Origin: a candidate division WOR-3 bacterium
GTDB lineage: Bacteria > Hydrothermota > Tepidihabitantia > Tepidihabitantales > JBDRVQ01
Assembly: GCA_039801905.1 (NCBI GenBank)
Contig: JBDRVQ010000008.1
Location: forward strand, 1-57,479
Direction: 5' to 3'
DNA: 57,479 nucleotides
Part shown: in pieces, positions 1 to 6,943 of the stretch
Layout of the letters: every line of letters starts with the position of its first letter
Numbering within the stretch: the stretch's first letter is position 1
Program-made: the position numbers and the translations under genes
The notes under the pieces: generated by a model
What the model was told of the DNA's origin: nothing
What the model saw: the letters and a program-made list of their open reading frames with translations, nothing else
Database searches by the model: none

Positions 1-354
1 TTAAAGGGGAATAATACCACTTCTATTTGGAAATATACTGGGAATAAATCTCAAATTTCAAATCTCAAATCTCAAAACGGGGAACAAACTCGGGAGTTAA
101 GTTACAAGCCTTTGATAAAATCCTTACGGATTAACTCCAATCCGACGAATAGTTTAACTAAGGTTTATTATAACTTACCGAAGAGAGAGATGGTAACCCT
201 TAAAATCTATAACACCTTAGGAAATCTGGTCTACTCTGTGAAGAGCGATAAGGGTGAGTTTACAATTAAGAGACTACCAACAGGAATCTATCTCTTATGG
301 TTTGAGTCCGCCTCCGGCTACAAAGAAGAGAGGAAATTAATTCTTGTGAAGTAG
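1..354 (+). CDS. C-terminal end of a T9SS-sorted surface/secreted protein (5' truncated)
   Basis: The frame is open from the first base, so this is the tail of a gene that begins outside the window. The last ~80 residues have the form of a Por-type (T9SS type A) sorting domain: an NSNPTN turn, a strand ending LKIYNTLGNLVYS, then LPTGIYLLWFES and a lysine-rich end. In known systems this domain directs export through the type IX machinery and is removed at the cell surface. The 37 residues before it are rich in Asn, Gln, Ser and Thr, as in a linker. The catalytic or binding part is not visible, so the protein's role is unknown. Confidence 0.8.
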   Translation, partial: LKGNNTTSIWKYTGNKSQISNLKSQNGEQTRELSYKPLIKSLRINSNPTNSLTKVYYNLPKREMVTLKIYNTLGNLVYSVKSDKGEFTIKRLPTGIYLLWFESASGYKEERKLILVK

Positions 355-372
355 CCTTAGGGATAAAAGGAG

Positions 373-401
373 ACGCCCCCGGAAATTCCGGGGGCGTTTT
401 T
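373..401 (+). terminator. Rho-independent terminator after the T9SS cargo gene
   Basis: A 10-bp GC-rich stem (373-382 with 388-397, ACGCCCCCGG and its complement) has a 5-nt loop and is followed directly by a T run. It ends the plus-strand unit just before the convergent glycosyltransferase gene. The minus strand would have the same hairpin without a good T tract. Confidence 0.9.
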
Positions 402-411
402 CATTAAATAT

Positions 412-1551
412 TTAAACCCTTGCCACCTTCTCCATTATTTCCGCAAGTTCCCTTGCCCTCTTAGAAAAGGAATATTCCTCAACCCCCAAAAATTGAAACT
501 CTTTTCTTAATCCTTCCTCAATCGCCTCCTTTATCTTCTCCCCTTTCTTTAAGATTATACCGGAATCGGTCTTTTTGATTATCTTTTCCGCCTCGGTCCC
601 ATCAGGTCCCAGATAGATAATTGGCCTCTTTGCCCCTAAATACTCGTAAAGTTTTATCCCCGCCTCCTGATTCGGTTTAGCCAAATAAAGGAGGAGACTA
701 CTCCGGAGCATCAATCGCATCACCTCTCTATGGGGTAAAATGCCGAGATAATTGACAAAGGGATATCTTTTTATCTTTTTTAGGAAACCTTCCCTTACCG
801 CGCCGCAGATATCCAATCTAATTTCTATCTTACTTTCCTTAATCCCTTCCACAATTTTTAAGAAGGCATCTTCATTTTCCAACAGGTTTCCGGCATAAAA
901 GAGGTTATTTTGATCCGGCAAGACTTCTTCTTCTAATAGGTCATAGCCATTGGGTAAGAGATAACCTTCAATTCCTAAGATTGATTTTATCCTCTCCTGA
1001 ACTAAGGTGATGGCTTCGCTACTTTTTACAATGTATCGGAGGAGGGAGGAGAGCCTTTTCTTAAATAAGTTGCGAGGAGGGATAAATCCTTGGGGCCAGG
1101 GGTCGCGAAAGTCGGAGATTAAGGGAAGGGAAAAATGGTGCTTTAAGGAGATACCCAAAAGGAGCACAGTCCACGGTGGGGCAGTGGCAAAGATTAAAGA
1201 TACCTTCTCCTTTTGGATCACTTTCTTCCCTAATTGGTAGGCAAAAGGGAGGAAGCCAATCTTAGAATCCGGGAAGAAAAAATGGAAAGAAGGGAATCGG
1301 GGAGGGGAAACTTTCTTACCAAAAAATAGAAAGAAGAGTCTTGCCGGGTCAAAGGATTCCGCCCGATAAATTTTTATCCCCTTAATCTCTTTTAGGAGTT
1401 CTTTATCGTAATGGTAATAGGCGATTGGTTGGCAGGTTAAAATAATTGGTTCAATACCAAATTGGGGGAGATATTTACAGAACTTGGTCACCCTTAAAAC
1501 ACCGGAGAGTCCTAAGGGGGGAGCATAATAGGAGATGATTAAAACTTTCAT
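412..1551 (-). CDS. Glycosyltransferase, GT4-like (GT-B fold)
   Basis: 379 aa. The N-terminus (KVLIISYYAPPLGLSGVLRV) is the usual start of GT-B glycosyltransferases, with the glycine-rich turn that meets the acceptor. Late motifs include YAGNLLENEDAF and LLLYLAKPNQEAGIKLYEYL, a variant of the donor-sugar-binding E-x7-E region, followed by AKRPIIYLGP. These enzymes move a sugar from a nucleotide donor to a cell-surface polysaccharide or lipid acceptor; the substrates here cannot be told. The gene stands alone with its own promoter, and the predicted mRNA starts about at the ATG. Confidence 0.8.
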   Translation of the reverse strand: MKVLIISYYAPPLGLSGVLRVTKFCKYLPQFGIEPIILTCQPIAYYHYDKELLKEIKGIKIYRAESFDPARLFFLFFGKKVSPPRFPSFHFFFPDSKIGFLPFAYQLGKKVIQKEKVSLIFATAPPWTVLLLGISLKHHFSLPLISDFRDPWPQGFIPPRNLFKKRLSSLLRYIVKSSEAITLVQERIKSILGIEGYLLPNGYDLLEEEVLPDQNNLFYAGNLLENEDAFLKIVEGIKESKIEIRLDICGAVREGFLKKIKRYPFVNYLGILPHREVMRLMLRSSLLLYLAKPNQEAGIKLYEYLGAKRPIIYLGPDGTEAEKIIKKTDSGIILKKGEKIKEAIEEGLRKEFQFLGVEEYSFSKRARELAEIMEKVARV

Positions 1552-1556
1552 CTGGG

Positions 1557-1584
1557 ATTATAGAGAATAGGCTTTTAATGTCAA
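1557..1584 (-). promoter_or_regulatory. Promoter of the glycosyltransferase gene (leaderless)
   Basis: Reading the minus strand, TTGACA (1584-1579) is followed by a 16-nt spacer and TATAAT (1562-1557), both perfect consensus boxes. Only 5 nt separate the -10 box from the ATG at 1551, so transcription should begin at or next to the start codon. Confidence 0.85.
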
Positions 1585-1605
1585 ATGGAGACTTTCTAAA
1601 ATTTA

Positions 1606-1632
1606 GTGTCAGAAAATGGGGGTATTTCCGTT
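1606..1632 (+). repeat. 27-nt motif shared with 25666-25694
   Basis: The motif begins GTGTCAGAAAATGGGGG and continues TATTTCCGTT. The same sequence, with one extra G, occurs at 25666, also just upstream of a copy of the 12-nt-array element. It is absent upstream of the third copy. It could be a boundary or regulatory part of the element, or a separate small repeat. Confidence 0.7.
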
Positions 1633-1648
1633 TTATCATAGAGGGCTA

Positions 1649-1899
1649 GGAGGGTTTTATCTTTATAAAAAGGGGTGTAGCATACAGGGGATGGTATCGG
1701 GGATTTAATGGAAAGTCTAAATAACGGTCTAAACTTAGGTCTAATTGGAGTTCTAAATAAGGGTCTAAAAGTAGGGATAATAAAAAGATTAATTGGAAAT
1801 CTAATTAAGGGTCTAATTGAAGGCTTAATTGGGAGGCTAATTATATATTTAACCGAAAGCCTAATTGAGAATTTAATCGCCGGTGTAATTATAAAAGAA
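1649..1899 (+). repeat. Dispersed 12-nt-array element, copy 1
   Basis: A leader (1649-1707) contains TTTATCTTTATAAAAAGGGG and then GTAGCATACAGGGGATGGTA. From 1708 come about fifteen degenerate 12-nt units with consensus roughly ATTGNNGGTCTA; the final TA and the next unit's first A are nearly fixed. Copies 2 and 3 (25932-26182, and 41934-42184 on the minus strand) share leader and period. The array can be read as a 72-aa ORF of four-residue repeats of the IxGL type from the ATG at 1708, but copy 3 cannot, so protein coding is doubtful. The stretch 1900-2028 after it holds nothing else I recognise. Confidence 0.85.
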
Positions 1900-2028
1900 A
1901 CTGCCGAGAAAGAGGCTCCTTTATAGTCGGAGAGGATAGATTATCCGGAGTTAGTGGTGGAGGTGATTGAGAGGGGTAAGTGGGGGAAGGGTTTAAAAAT
2001 TTTCCATAAAATTTGACAATATCTCAGA

Positions 2029-4101
2029 TTAGATGTATCCCTCAACCATCGTCAAACAGAAGTCCTTCGGTCTTTCTAAGAAAGAGATCTTTTTGAGGAA
2101 GGCAATTAGACCGCTAATATCTAAGGTGATTGCCAAATCCTTTATCTTCAAGTCGTCCGGTAAGAGACGGAAGAAACTACTGACCCCTAAGGCATCTTCC
2201 AACCGGAATAAATTCTTTTTAATCCACCCTTCAATCGTCTCTCTCTTCGGAATGGGGAAATTGAAATCTTTCTCTTGGGATTCTATCTGAAATACCTTAC
2301 CTCCAATGTCAATTATCTCAAACCCTTCCTCTTGGAGGGTATCTTGGAAGAGTGTGCCGTAGAGGGAGCCGAGGAAGTGGAAGAGGTAAATCCTTCCTCC
2401 TTCCCGGTAATAAGGGAAGACCATCTCTCCCAATCTGGGGAATAGTCTATTCTTAATCACCTCTGCCAGAAGATAGAAATAACCACCGGTTCCAGTCCCT
2501 TCAAAGATTTTCACTTCTCCCTTCTCTTCCCCTAAGGGTCGGGCAAAGATTTTCCTTTCTTTCTCTTTTATCTCAATCTTTTCCCAGGTCCTACCCCCTA
2601 AGATGAATCTCTCTTTTGGGTAATAAATCATCCCAATCTCCTTGCCGGTGAGAAGATTAAATACCTGGTATTCACCGAAACTCTTCTCCTGGATATTGGT
2701 ATGGATCTTCCCCCATTCCATCTCCTTTTCCAATTGGGGGGAGAGGAAGTAAATCCCGGGTCGGGGAGAGAGGAAAAAACCCTTCTCTAAGAGATGGGAG
2801 AAAGTTCTCTCTATCTCCTCTCTCGTATAAGTTGGGGTTAAGGCATTAAAGAGGGAGTCTAAGGTTGTGCCGATTCTCTTCCTCTGGAAGGCATAGGAGA
2901 TTATCTGCTGGGGAAGGGCGGAAAGGGATTTGCGATAAGACTTTTCGTAAAATCTCCCTTCCTTTGCCCCTTCAAAAAATATCTCAAAGATAAGCCTCTC
3001 AAAAGGGTTCTCATAAATGCCGAAGGCAAAAATCTTATCCCGCCGCCGATTTCCCCGACCAATTCTCTGTAAAAGGGAACTGATTGAGAAAGGGGGGCGA
3101 TACTGGCCAACACAGTCAATATCCCCGATATCAATCCCCAGTTCCAGAGTGGAGGTGGCACAGAGAATGCCAATCTTTTCTTGATTCATTATCCTTTCCA
3201 CCTCCTCCCTCTTCTCCTTCGTTAAGGAGGCGTGATGGACCCAAACCCTCTTCTCAAATATCCCAGAGGAGAGATAACGGGAGAATAACTCCGCTAAACT
3301 CCGGGCATTGAAGAAGAGGAGGATTTTCTTTAACGAGTTTTCTTGGAAATAGGAGAAGAGGTTTCCTACCAATTTTTTAATACCCTCTGCCCCAACCTTC
3401 CCCTTCTCATCCCGGAGGATGGGAAATAGGTGGTAGTCAATCTCCCTTCTCTCCTTCACCTCACACACGATTGGTTTTGGAAAATACCTCTCCCCCATCT
3501 TCTTATCCTCAATCGTTGCGGAAAGGGCACAATACTGAATTGAGGGGTTGATTAAGGAAAGCCTTTTCAAGAGGCATCGCAACTGATCACCGCGGGGAGA
3601 AGAGTCTAAAAGATGCAACTCATCAAGGATCACCGCCCGGATATGCTTAAAGAGAGAAGGTTTCCTTCCTAAGAGGGAATCAAAGGATTCCGGAGTGGTT
3701 AAGAGTAAGAAAGGGGGATTTTTCTCATCAACGGTCGGTCGGTCCCCGGTCTTCCTTTTTAGGGAAAGGTTCAATTCCCGTAAGGGATTTTCCAAACGCC
3801 GGAATAAATCGTTCACCAAAGCCCGGGTTGGTGAGAGATAAAGGATGGCTGGTTTCTTCCCTTCCCACTTCTTTAAGACTAACTCAATCACCGGGGCTAA
3901 AACCGCCTCCGTCTTCCCGGTTGCCGCCGGGGAGATGACCAATAAGTTATCTCCTTCTAAGATTAAAGGGATCGCCTTCTTCTGGACTTCGGTCAGATTG
4001 CCAAAGCGGGCAAAGAAGGGAAACCAGGTCTTTTTTAATTTCTCCTTGATGAGAAGAACCGCTTCTAATTCATCTTCTCTTTTCCTTCCCCCGTAACTCA
4101 C
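2029..4101 (-). CDS. DEAD/DEAH-box superfamily 2 helicase, Lhr-like
   Basis: 690 aa. It contains a Q-motif-like LTEVQKKAIPLIL (~38-50), motif I SPAATGKTEA (~57-66), motif Ia LSPTRALVNDL, motif Ib TTPES, motif II DELH (~160), motif III SATIED, and C-terminal helicase motifs including LGIDIGDIDCVGQYRPP and QRIGRGNRR. This order and the RIGRGNRR form of motif VI fit the Lhr family of ATP-dependent nucleic-acid helicases, implicated in repair or RNA metabolism. It is shorter than classical Lhr (about 900 aa or more). The start overlaps the preceding Spy-like gene by 32 nt, so it is probably the last gene of the sigma-factor operon. Confidence 0.82.
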   Translation of the reverse strand: MSYGGRKREDELEAVLLIKEKLKKTWFPFFARFGNLTEVQKKAIPLILEGDNLLVISPAATGKTEAVLAPVIELVLKKWEGKKPAILYLSPTRALVNDLFRRLENPLRELNLSLKRKTGDRPTVDEKNPPFLLLTTPESFDSLLGRKPSLFKHIRAVILDELHLLDSSPRGDQLRCLLKRLSLINPSIQYCALSATIEDKKMGERYFPKPIVCEVKERREIDYHLFPILRDEKGKVGAEGIKKLVGNLFSYFQENSLKKILLFFNARSLAELFSRYLSSGIFEKRVWVHHASLTKEKREEVERIMNQEKIGILCATSTLELGIDIGDIDCVGQYRPPFSISSLLQRIGRGNRRRDKIFAFGIYENPFERLIFEIFFEGAKEGRFYEKSYRKSLSALPQQIISYAFQRKRIGTTLDSLFNALTPTYTREEIERTFSHLLEKGFFLSPRPGIYFLSPQLEKEMEWGKIHTNIQEKSFGEYQVFNLLTGKEIGMIYYPKERFILGGRTWEKIEIKEKERKIFARPLGEEKGEVKIFEGTGTGGYFYLLAEVIKNRLFPRLGEMVFPYYREGGRIYLFHFLGSLYGTLFQDTLQEEGFEIIDIGGKVFQIESQEKDFNFPIPKRETIEGWIKKNLFRLEDALGVSSFFRLLPDDLKIKDLAITLDISGLIAFLKKISFLERPKDFCLTMVEGYI

Positions 4102-4576
4102 GAATCATCCCCCTAATTTTTCGCTCAAACCGCTCCTGAAAGATTAGAAATCGGGCGAATTGCTCCGGAGAGAGGAGGGCTTCAATCTCCTTCTTCAATG
4201 CCTCCTCCTGATTCTGGAATCGCTTTTCTAATTCCTTTATCTCCTCAATCTTCTTCTTTAAAGCCTCAACCTTTGCCTTTTGGGCTAAAAGTTCTGCCAG
4301 TTCGGTTATTTTTTTAATCTTCTCTTTTTCTCTCTCCTTTCTCAATTCCCTTAGCGAGCGGAATTTTGGGAATAGTTTTGCCGCCTGCTCCTCGGTCAGT
4401 TTCAATTCCTCGGTTAACTGATAGAGCCTTATCGCCTCAATCCTTTCCATCGGTTCTTCCTCCTCCGGAGGGAGAATTTTTTCCTCAGGCATCGGTGGTT
4501 TTGGTGGGGGAGCGGGTGGTTGGGAAAAAAGAAAGGTGGAAAGGAAAAGAAAGAAAATTCCGGTTAAATTTTTCAT
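4070..4576 (-). CDS. Secreted Spy/CpxP-like helical protein
   Basis: 168 aa. A hydrophobic signal peptide (NLTGIFFLFLSTFLFS) is followed by a Pro-rich spacer and then by a long charged helical region full of Lys and Glu. Two LT/LSxEQ segments (LTEEQAAKLFPKF near residue 58 and LSPEQFARFLIFQERF near 135) resemble the LTxxQ motifs of periplasmic Spy/CpxP chaperones and heavy-metal-resistance proteins. It lies behind the sigma and anti-sigma genes (4-nt overlap with the anti-sigma stop), the usual place for an envelope-stress output or sensor. The family match is by motif only. Confidence 0.65.
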   Translation of the reverse strand: MKNLTGIFFLFLSTFLFSQPPAPPPKPPMPEEKILPPEEEEPMERIEAIRLYQLTEELKLTEEQAAKLFPKFRSLRELRKEREKEKIKKITELAELLAQKAKVEALKKKIEEIKELEKRFQNQEEALKKEIEALLSPEQFARFLIFQERFERKIRGMIRELRGKEKRR

Positions 4577-5100
4577 AACTCACCTCCGATTAATCTTTTC
4601 ACTAATACCTCCTTTTCTTCTTCCGCCAAATTTTCAATCAGAGTAAAATAGTCAAAAGAGGTTAAAATTTCCTCCTCCAATTTTTCTAAGTCGGAACTTT
4701 TAAGAAGCCTCACCGCCAATTCTTCCTTAACCTCGGTGGGAATCTCTTCTATAATCTCGTAGTAGGATAAGTCTAATGGCAGATAGACTTCGGGGGAGGG
4801 GCGGGAAAGGAGGAGAAGGATAACCGCCAGAGCAGCCACCGGTAAAAATACCAAACGCCAAGCTAGTCTCTTTTTTGATTGCGACCTCTTCTTTCGGAAG
4901 TGGAAAAGGAGACGCGAAAAGTTCGGCACCGGAATCCCTCCCTCTCCCACCGCTAACAATTCTTTTAACCTTTGGTATCTTCTTAATTCCTCTTGACAGG
5001 TGCCACAGATTTTCAAGTGGGAAAGGAAATCTTCCCTCTCCTTTTCCGAGAGGAGATTTTCTAAGAAGAATAAGACCCTCTCTTTCGGACAACTTCTCAT
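4573..5100 (-). CDS. Anti-sigma factor with zinc-finger (zf-HC2) and one membrane helix
   Basis: 175 aa from the second in-frame Met. That ATG at 5100 overlaps the sigma-factor stop as ATGA and has GAAGGA six nt upstream, whereas the upstream ATG at 5106 abuts the same GAAGGA with no spacing. The N-terminus carries HLKICGTCQEEL, the HxxxCxxC signature of zinc-binding anti-sigma domains that hold ECF sigma factors inactive. A single membrane segment (LVFLPVAALAVILLLL) follows a basic stretch, leaving an acidic domain of ~75 residues outside. Its position right behind the sigma gene makes it the likely cognate regulator. Confidence 0.85.
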   Translation of the reverse strand: MRSCPKERVLFFLENLLSEKEREDFLSHLKICGTCQEELRRYQRLKELLAVGEGGIPVPNFSRLLFHFRKKRSQSKKRLAWRLVFLPVAALAVILLLLSRPSPEVYLPLDLSYYEIIEEIPTEVKEELAVRLLKSSDLEKLEEEILTSFDYFTLIENLAEEEKEVLVKRLIGGEL

Positions 5101-5627
5101 AGCCATTCCTTCAAAGAGTGACGCAGTTTTTTCACCGCCTGGAAGTAAGTTGCCTTAACCGTACCTTCTTTCAGATTAAGGATTTGGGCGATCTCTTTTA
5201 TCTTCTTATCCTCCTTCTCTTTCAGGATGAAGACCACCCTTTCCCGGGGTGGGAGAGATTGGATCGCCAATTCAATCGCCTCCCTTAACTTCTCATTCCG
5301 CTCTTCTTCTAAGACCCCTCTCGCCGTTGGAAAATCCCTCTCCCCAAGGGAAAGTGTCAATCTCTTTTTCTTGAGCCGATTGATACCTAAATTGAGGCAG
5401 ATCCGATAAAGATAGGTGAAGAAAGAAGAATCTCCCCGAAACCGATTTAAATTTTGGTAGGCACGGAGAAAGGTATCGGAGGTCAACTCGTAGGCATCAT
5501 CTTCATTCTTCATTAAGCGGTAGGCGAGTTGAAAAATCCTTTGGTAATTTTCTTTCATTAAAATCTCAAAACTCCCTTCGTCGCCATCCTTTGCCTTTCT
5601 AAGTAGTTCCTTCTCTTTCTCACTCAC
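5097..5627 (-). CDS. ECF (RpoE-like) RNA polymerase sigma factor
   Basis: 176 aa, normal ECF length. Region 2 is visible as EILMKENYQRIFQLAYRLMK with DAYELTSDTFLRAYQNL (residues ~20-65). Region 4 is the C-terminal helix-turn-helix SLPPRERVVFILKEKEDKKI and ILNLKEGTVKATYFQAVKKL. The start codon is GTG (GTGAGTGAG). It follows the DUF3467 gene by 33 nt and is followed by its anti-sigma factor with a 4-nt overlap. It probably directs an envelope-related regulon, by analogy with sigma/anti-sigma/Spy-like groupings. Confidence 0.9.
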   Translation of the reverse strand: MSEKEKELLRKAKDGDEGSFEILMKENYQRIFQLAYRLMKNEDDAYELTSDTFLRAYQNLNRFRGDSSFFTYLYRICLNLGINRLKKKRLTLSLGERDFPTARGVLEEERNEKLREAIELAIQSLPPRERVVFILKEKEDKKIKEIAQILNLKEGTVKATYFQAVKKLRHSLKEWL

Positions 5628-5660
5628 ATTTAGACAAGAAAAGGGAGGGGAAGGTTTATT

Positions 5661-5954
5661 CTAAAAGCCGAAGGATTTACTCTCTTCCTTACCCGGAATT
5701 TTAATCTTTCCGAAACGCTCCTCGTATCTCTTGATATTCTCCTCTAAGGCATTGAGGAGCAATTTTGCATGCTGGGGGGTGGTAACAATCCGGGCGAAGA
5801 CCTTCGCCTTCGTTAGACCGGGAAGGATCCGGGCGCAGTCAATGATGAACTCAGAGGAGGAGTGGGCAATCAGAAAGAAATTGGTATAGACCCCTTCCGA
5901 CTCCTTTTCCCCAATCTCAACTTGGATCGGTCCAACCTGTTTCTCTTCGTTCAT
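5661..5954 (-). CDS. DUF3467 family protein
   Basis: 97 aa. The pattern VYTNFFLIAHSSSEFIIDCARI, then VFARIVTTPQHAKLLLNALEENIKRYEERFGKI, is the characteristic layout of DUF3467, a small widespread bacterial family of unknown role. It has no signal peptide or membrane segment. It is the first gene of the minus-strand operon carrying the sigma factor, and its promoter predicts a leaderless mRNA. Confidence 0.85.
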   Translation of the reverse strand: MNEEKQVGPIQVEIGEKESEGVYTNFFLIAHSSSEFIIDCARILPGLTKAKVFARIVTTPQHAKLLLNALEENIKRYEERFGKIKIPGKEESKSFGF

Positions 5955-5959
5955 AAGTT

Positions 5960-5987
5960 ATATTAACTGGAAAAGTGGAAAAATCAA
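5960..5987 (-). promoter_or_regulatory. Promoter of DUF3467-sigma operon (leaderless)
   Basis: Minus strand: TTGATT (5987-5982), 16-nt spacer, TAATAT (5965-5960), then 5 nt to the ATG at 5954. Its -35 box lies 3 nt from the -35 box of the divergent V-ATPase promoter, so the two polymerase footprints overlap. Confidence 0.7.
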
Positions 5988-5990
5988 GAG

Positions 5991-6018
5991 TTGACGAAAG
6001 GGGAAATTTTAATAAAAT
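5991..6018 (+). promoter_or_regulatory. Promoter of V-ATPase subunit D-VanZ-hisS operon (leaderless)
   Basis: TTGACG (5991-5996), 16-nt spacer, TAAAAT (6013-6018), then 5 nt (GAGGG) to the ATG at 6024. The GAGGG would touch the start codon and so cannot act as a normal ribosome-binding site. Confidence 0.75.
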
Positions 6019-6023
6019 GAGGG

Positions 6024-6632
6024 ATGCTCATCCCGGTTAATGCTACCCGGATGGAACTTTTACGCCTCAAGCGGCGACTCGCTTTAGCCCGCCGGGGCCA
6101 TAAACTCTTAAAGGATAAGGAAGAGGAGTTAATGCGTCATATCCTCTCTTTATTAAAGAAGGTTCGGGAGAAGAGAAAGGAGGTGGAGAAAAATTTAGAG
6201 GAGGCGAAGAAGAGGTTTTATATGGCGAGCCTCTACCAAAACCCCCTCTTCTCCGAAGCCGCCTTCTTATTACCCTCCTTCTCCTTTCAATTGAAGACCT
6301 CTTCTCTTCGGGTCTTAAATCTCACCCTCCCCAAGGTGGAAGTGACATGGCAGGAGTTAGGAAGAAATTATGGCCTCTTCCAAACCTCAGGAGAGTTGGA
6401 AGAAGGGATTGAGAGATTTAAGAAACTCCTCCCCCTCCTTCTCTCTTTAGCCGCCGAAGAGAAAGCCTTAGAACTTCTCCTCCAAGAGAGGGAAAAGACA
6501 AGAAGGAGGGTTAATGCCTTAGAGTATATCTTAATCCCCCACTTGGAGAAAGGGGTGAAGTTTGTCACCTTCAAACTGGCAGAGCGGGAAAGGGAAGATC
6601 TTTTGCGATTGAAAAGGATTAAGAGAGAATGA
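6024..6632 (+). CDS. atpD: V/A-type ATP synthase subunit D
   Basis: 202 aa, normal for the family. The start (VNATRMELLRLKRRLALARR then GHKLLKDKEEEL) is the hallmark of subunit D, the coiled-coil central rotor shaft of V/A-type ATPases; the C-terminus (RRVNALEYILIPHLEKGVKF) matches the second coiled-coil arm. It couples ATP turnover in the A3B3 head to rotation of the membrane ring. No other ATPase subunit gene is next to it: the upstream neighbour is divergent and the downstream genes are vanZ-like and hisS. In most genomes D closes a contiguous atp operon, so this location is unusual. Start choice follows family alignment. Confidence 0.92.
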   Translation: MLIPVNATRMELLRLKRRLALARRGHKLLKDKEEELMRHILSLLKKVREKRKEVEKNLEEAKKRFYMASLYQNPLFSEAAFLLPSFSFQLKTSSLRVLNLTLPKVEVTWQELGRNYGLFQTSGELEEGIERFKKLLPLLLSLAAEEKALELLLQEREKTRRRVNALEYILIPHLEKGVKFVTFKLAEREREDLLRLKRIKRE

Positions 6633-6943
6633 GAAGGGGGGATATCCTCATCACTTTTTTAATCCTCTTTTTAATCCTCATCTTTTCCCTCCTCCCTTTC
6701 TCCTCCCCCAAAAAGGGAAAAAGGTATGAGATAGATAAGATTGGCCATTTGGTCTTCTATACCTTCTGGGGCTATTTCTCTTATCCGGTAATCGGCCTCT
6801 TCTCTTTCCTCTTCGGAGTTCTTTTAGGGATCATTACCGAATCGGCACAAAGATTCATTCCCAATCGGGAGGCTTCCTTTATTGACTTTCTCTGCAACCT
6901 CTTGGGGATTACCCTCGGAATTTTTCTTAGGCGAAGGTTATGA
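6629..6943 (+). CDS. VanZ-like small membrane protein
   Basis: 104 aa. Three to four membrane segments can be seen (ILITFLILFLILIFSLLPF, LVFYTFWGYFSYPVIGLF, SFLFGVLLGIITESAQRFI, IDFLCNLLGITLGIFL). The motif IDKIGHLVFYTFWGY, then ITESAQRFIPNREASFIDFLCNLLG, is typical of the VanZ-like/YfhO-type domain (DKxxH, E(x)xQ, R.....D...N..G). The function of the family is unclear apart from teicoplanin resistance in VanZ itself. It overlaps atpD by 4 nt and hisS by 4 nt, so the three are co-transcribed. Confidence 0.8.
   Translation: MRRGDILITFLILFLILIFSLLPFSSPKKGKRYEIDKIGHLVFYTFWGYFSYPVIGLFSFLFGVLLGIITESAQRFIPNREASFIDFLCNLLGITLGIFLRRRL

Noticed and set aside
1607-1720. CRISPR array
   Set aside because: Units are 12 nt without identical repeats or spacers, and no cas genes are in the window.
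1708-1926. 72-aa ORF of IxGL-type repeats as a real protein gene
   Set aside because: Its low complexity follows from the 12-nt period, it lacks a ribosome-binding site, and the third copy keeps the period with an in-frame stop. I report it as part of a repeat element.
2901-3311. ORFs opposite or offset to the helicase
   Set aside because: Shadow frames; the helicase frame has all SF2 motifs in order.
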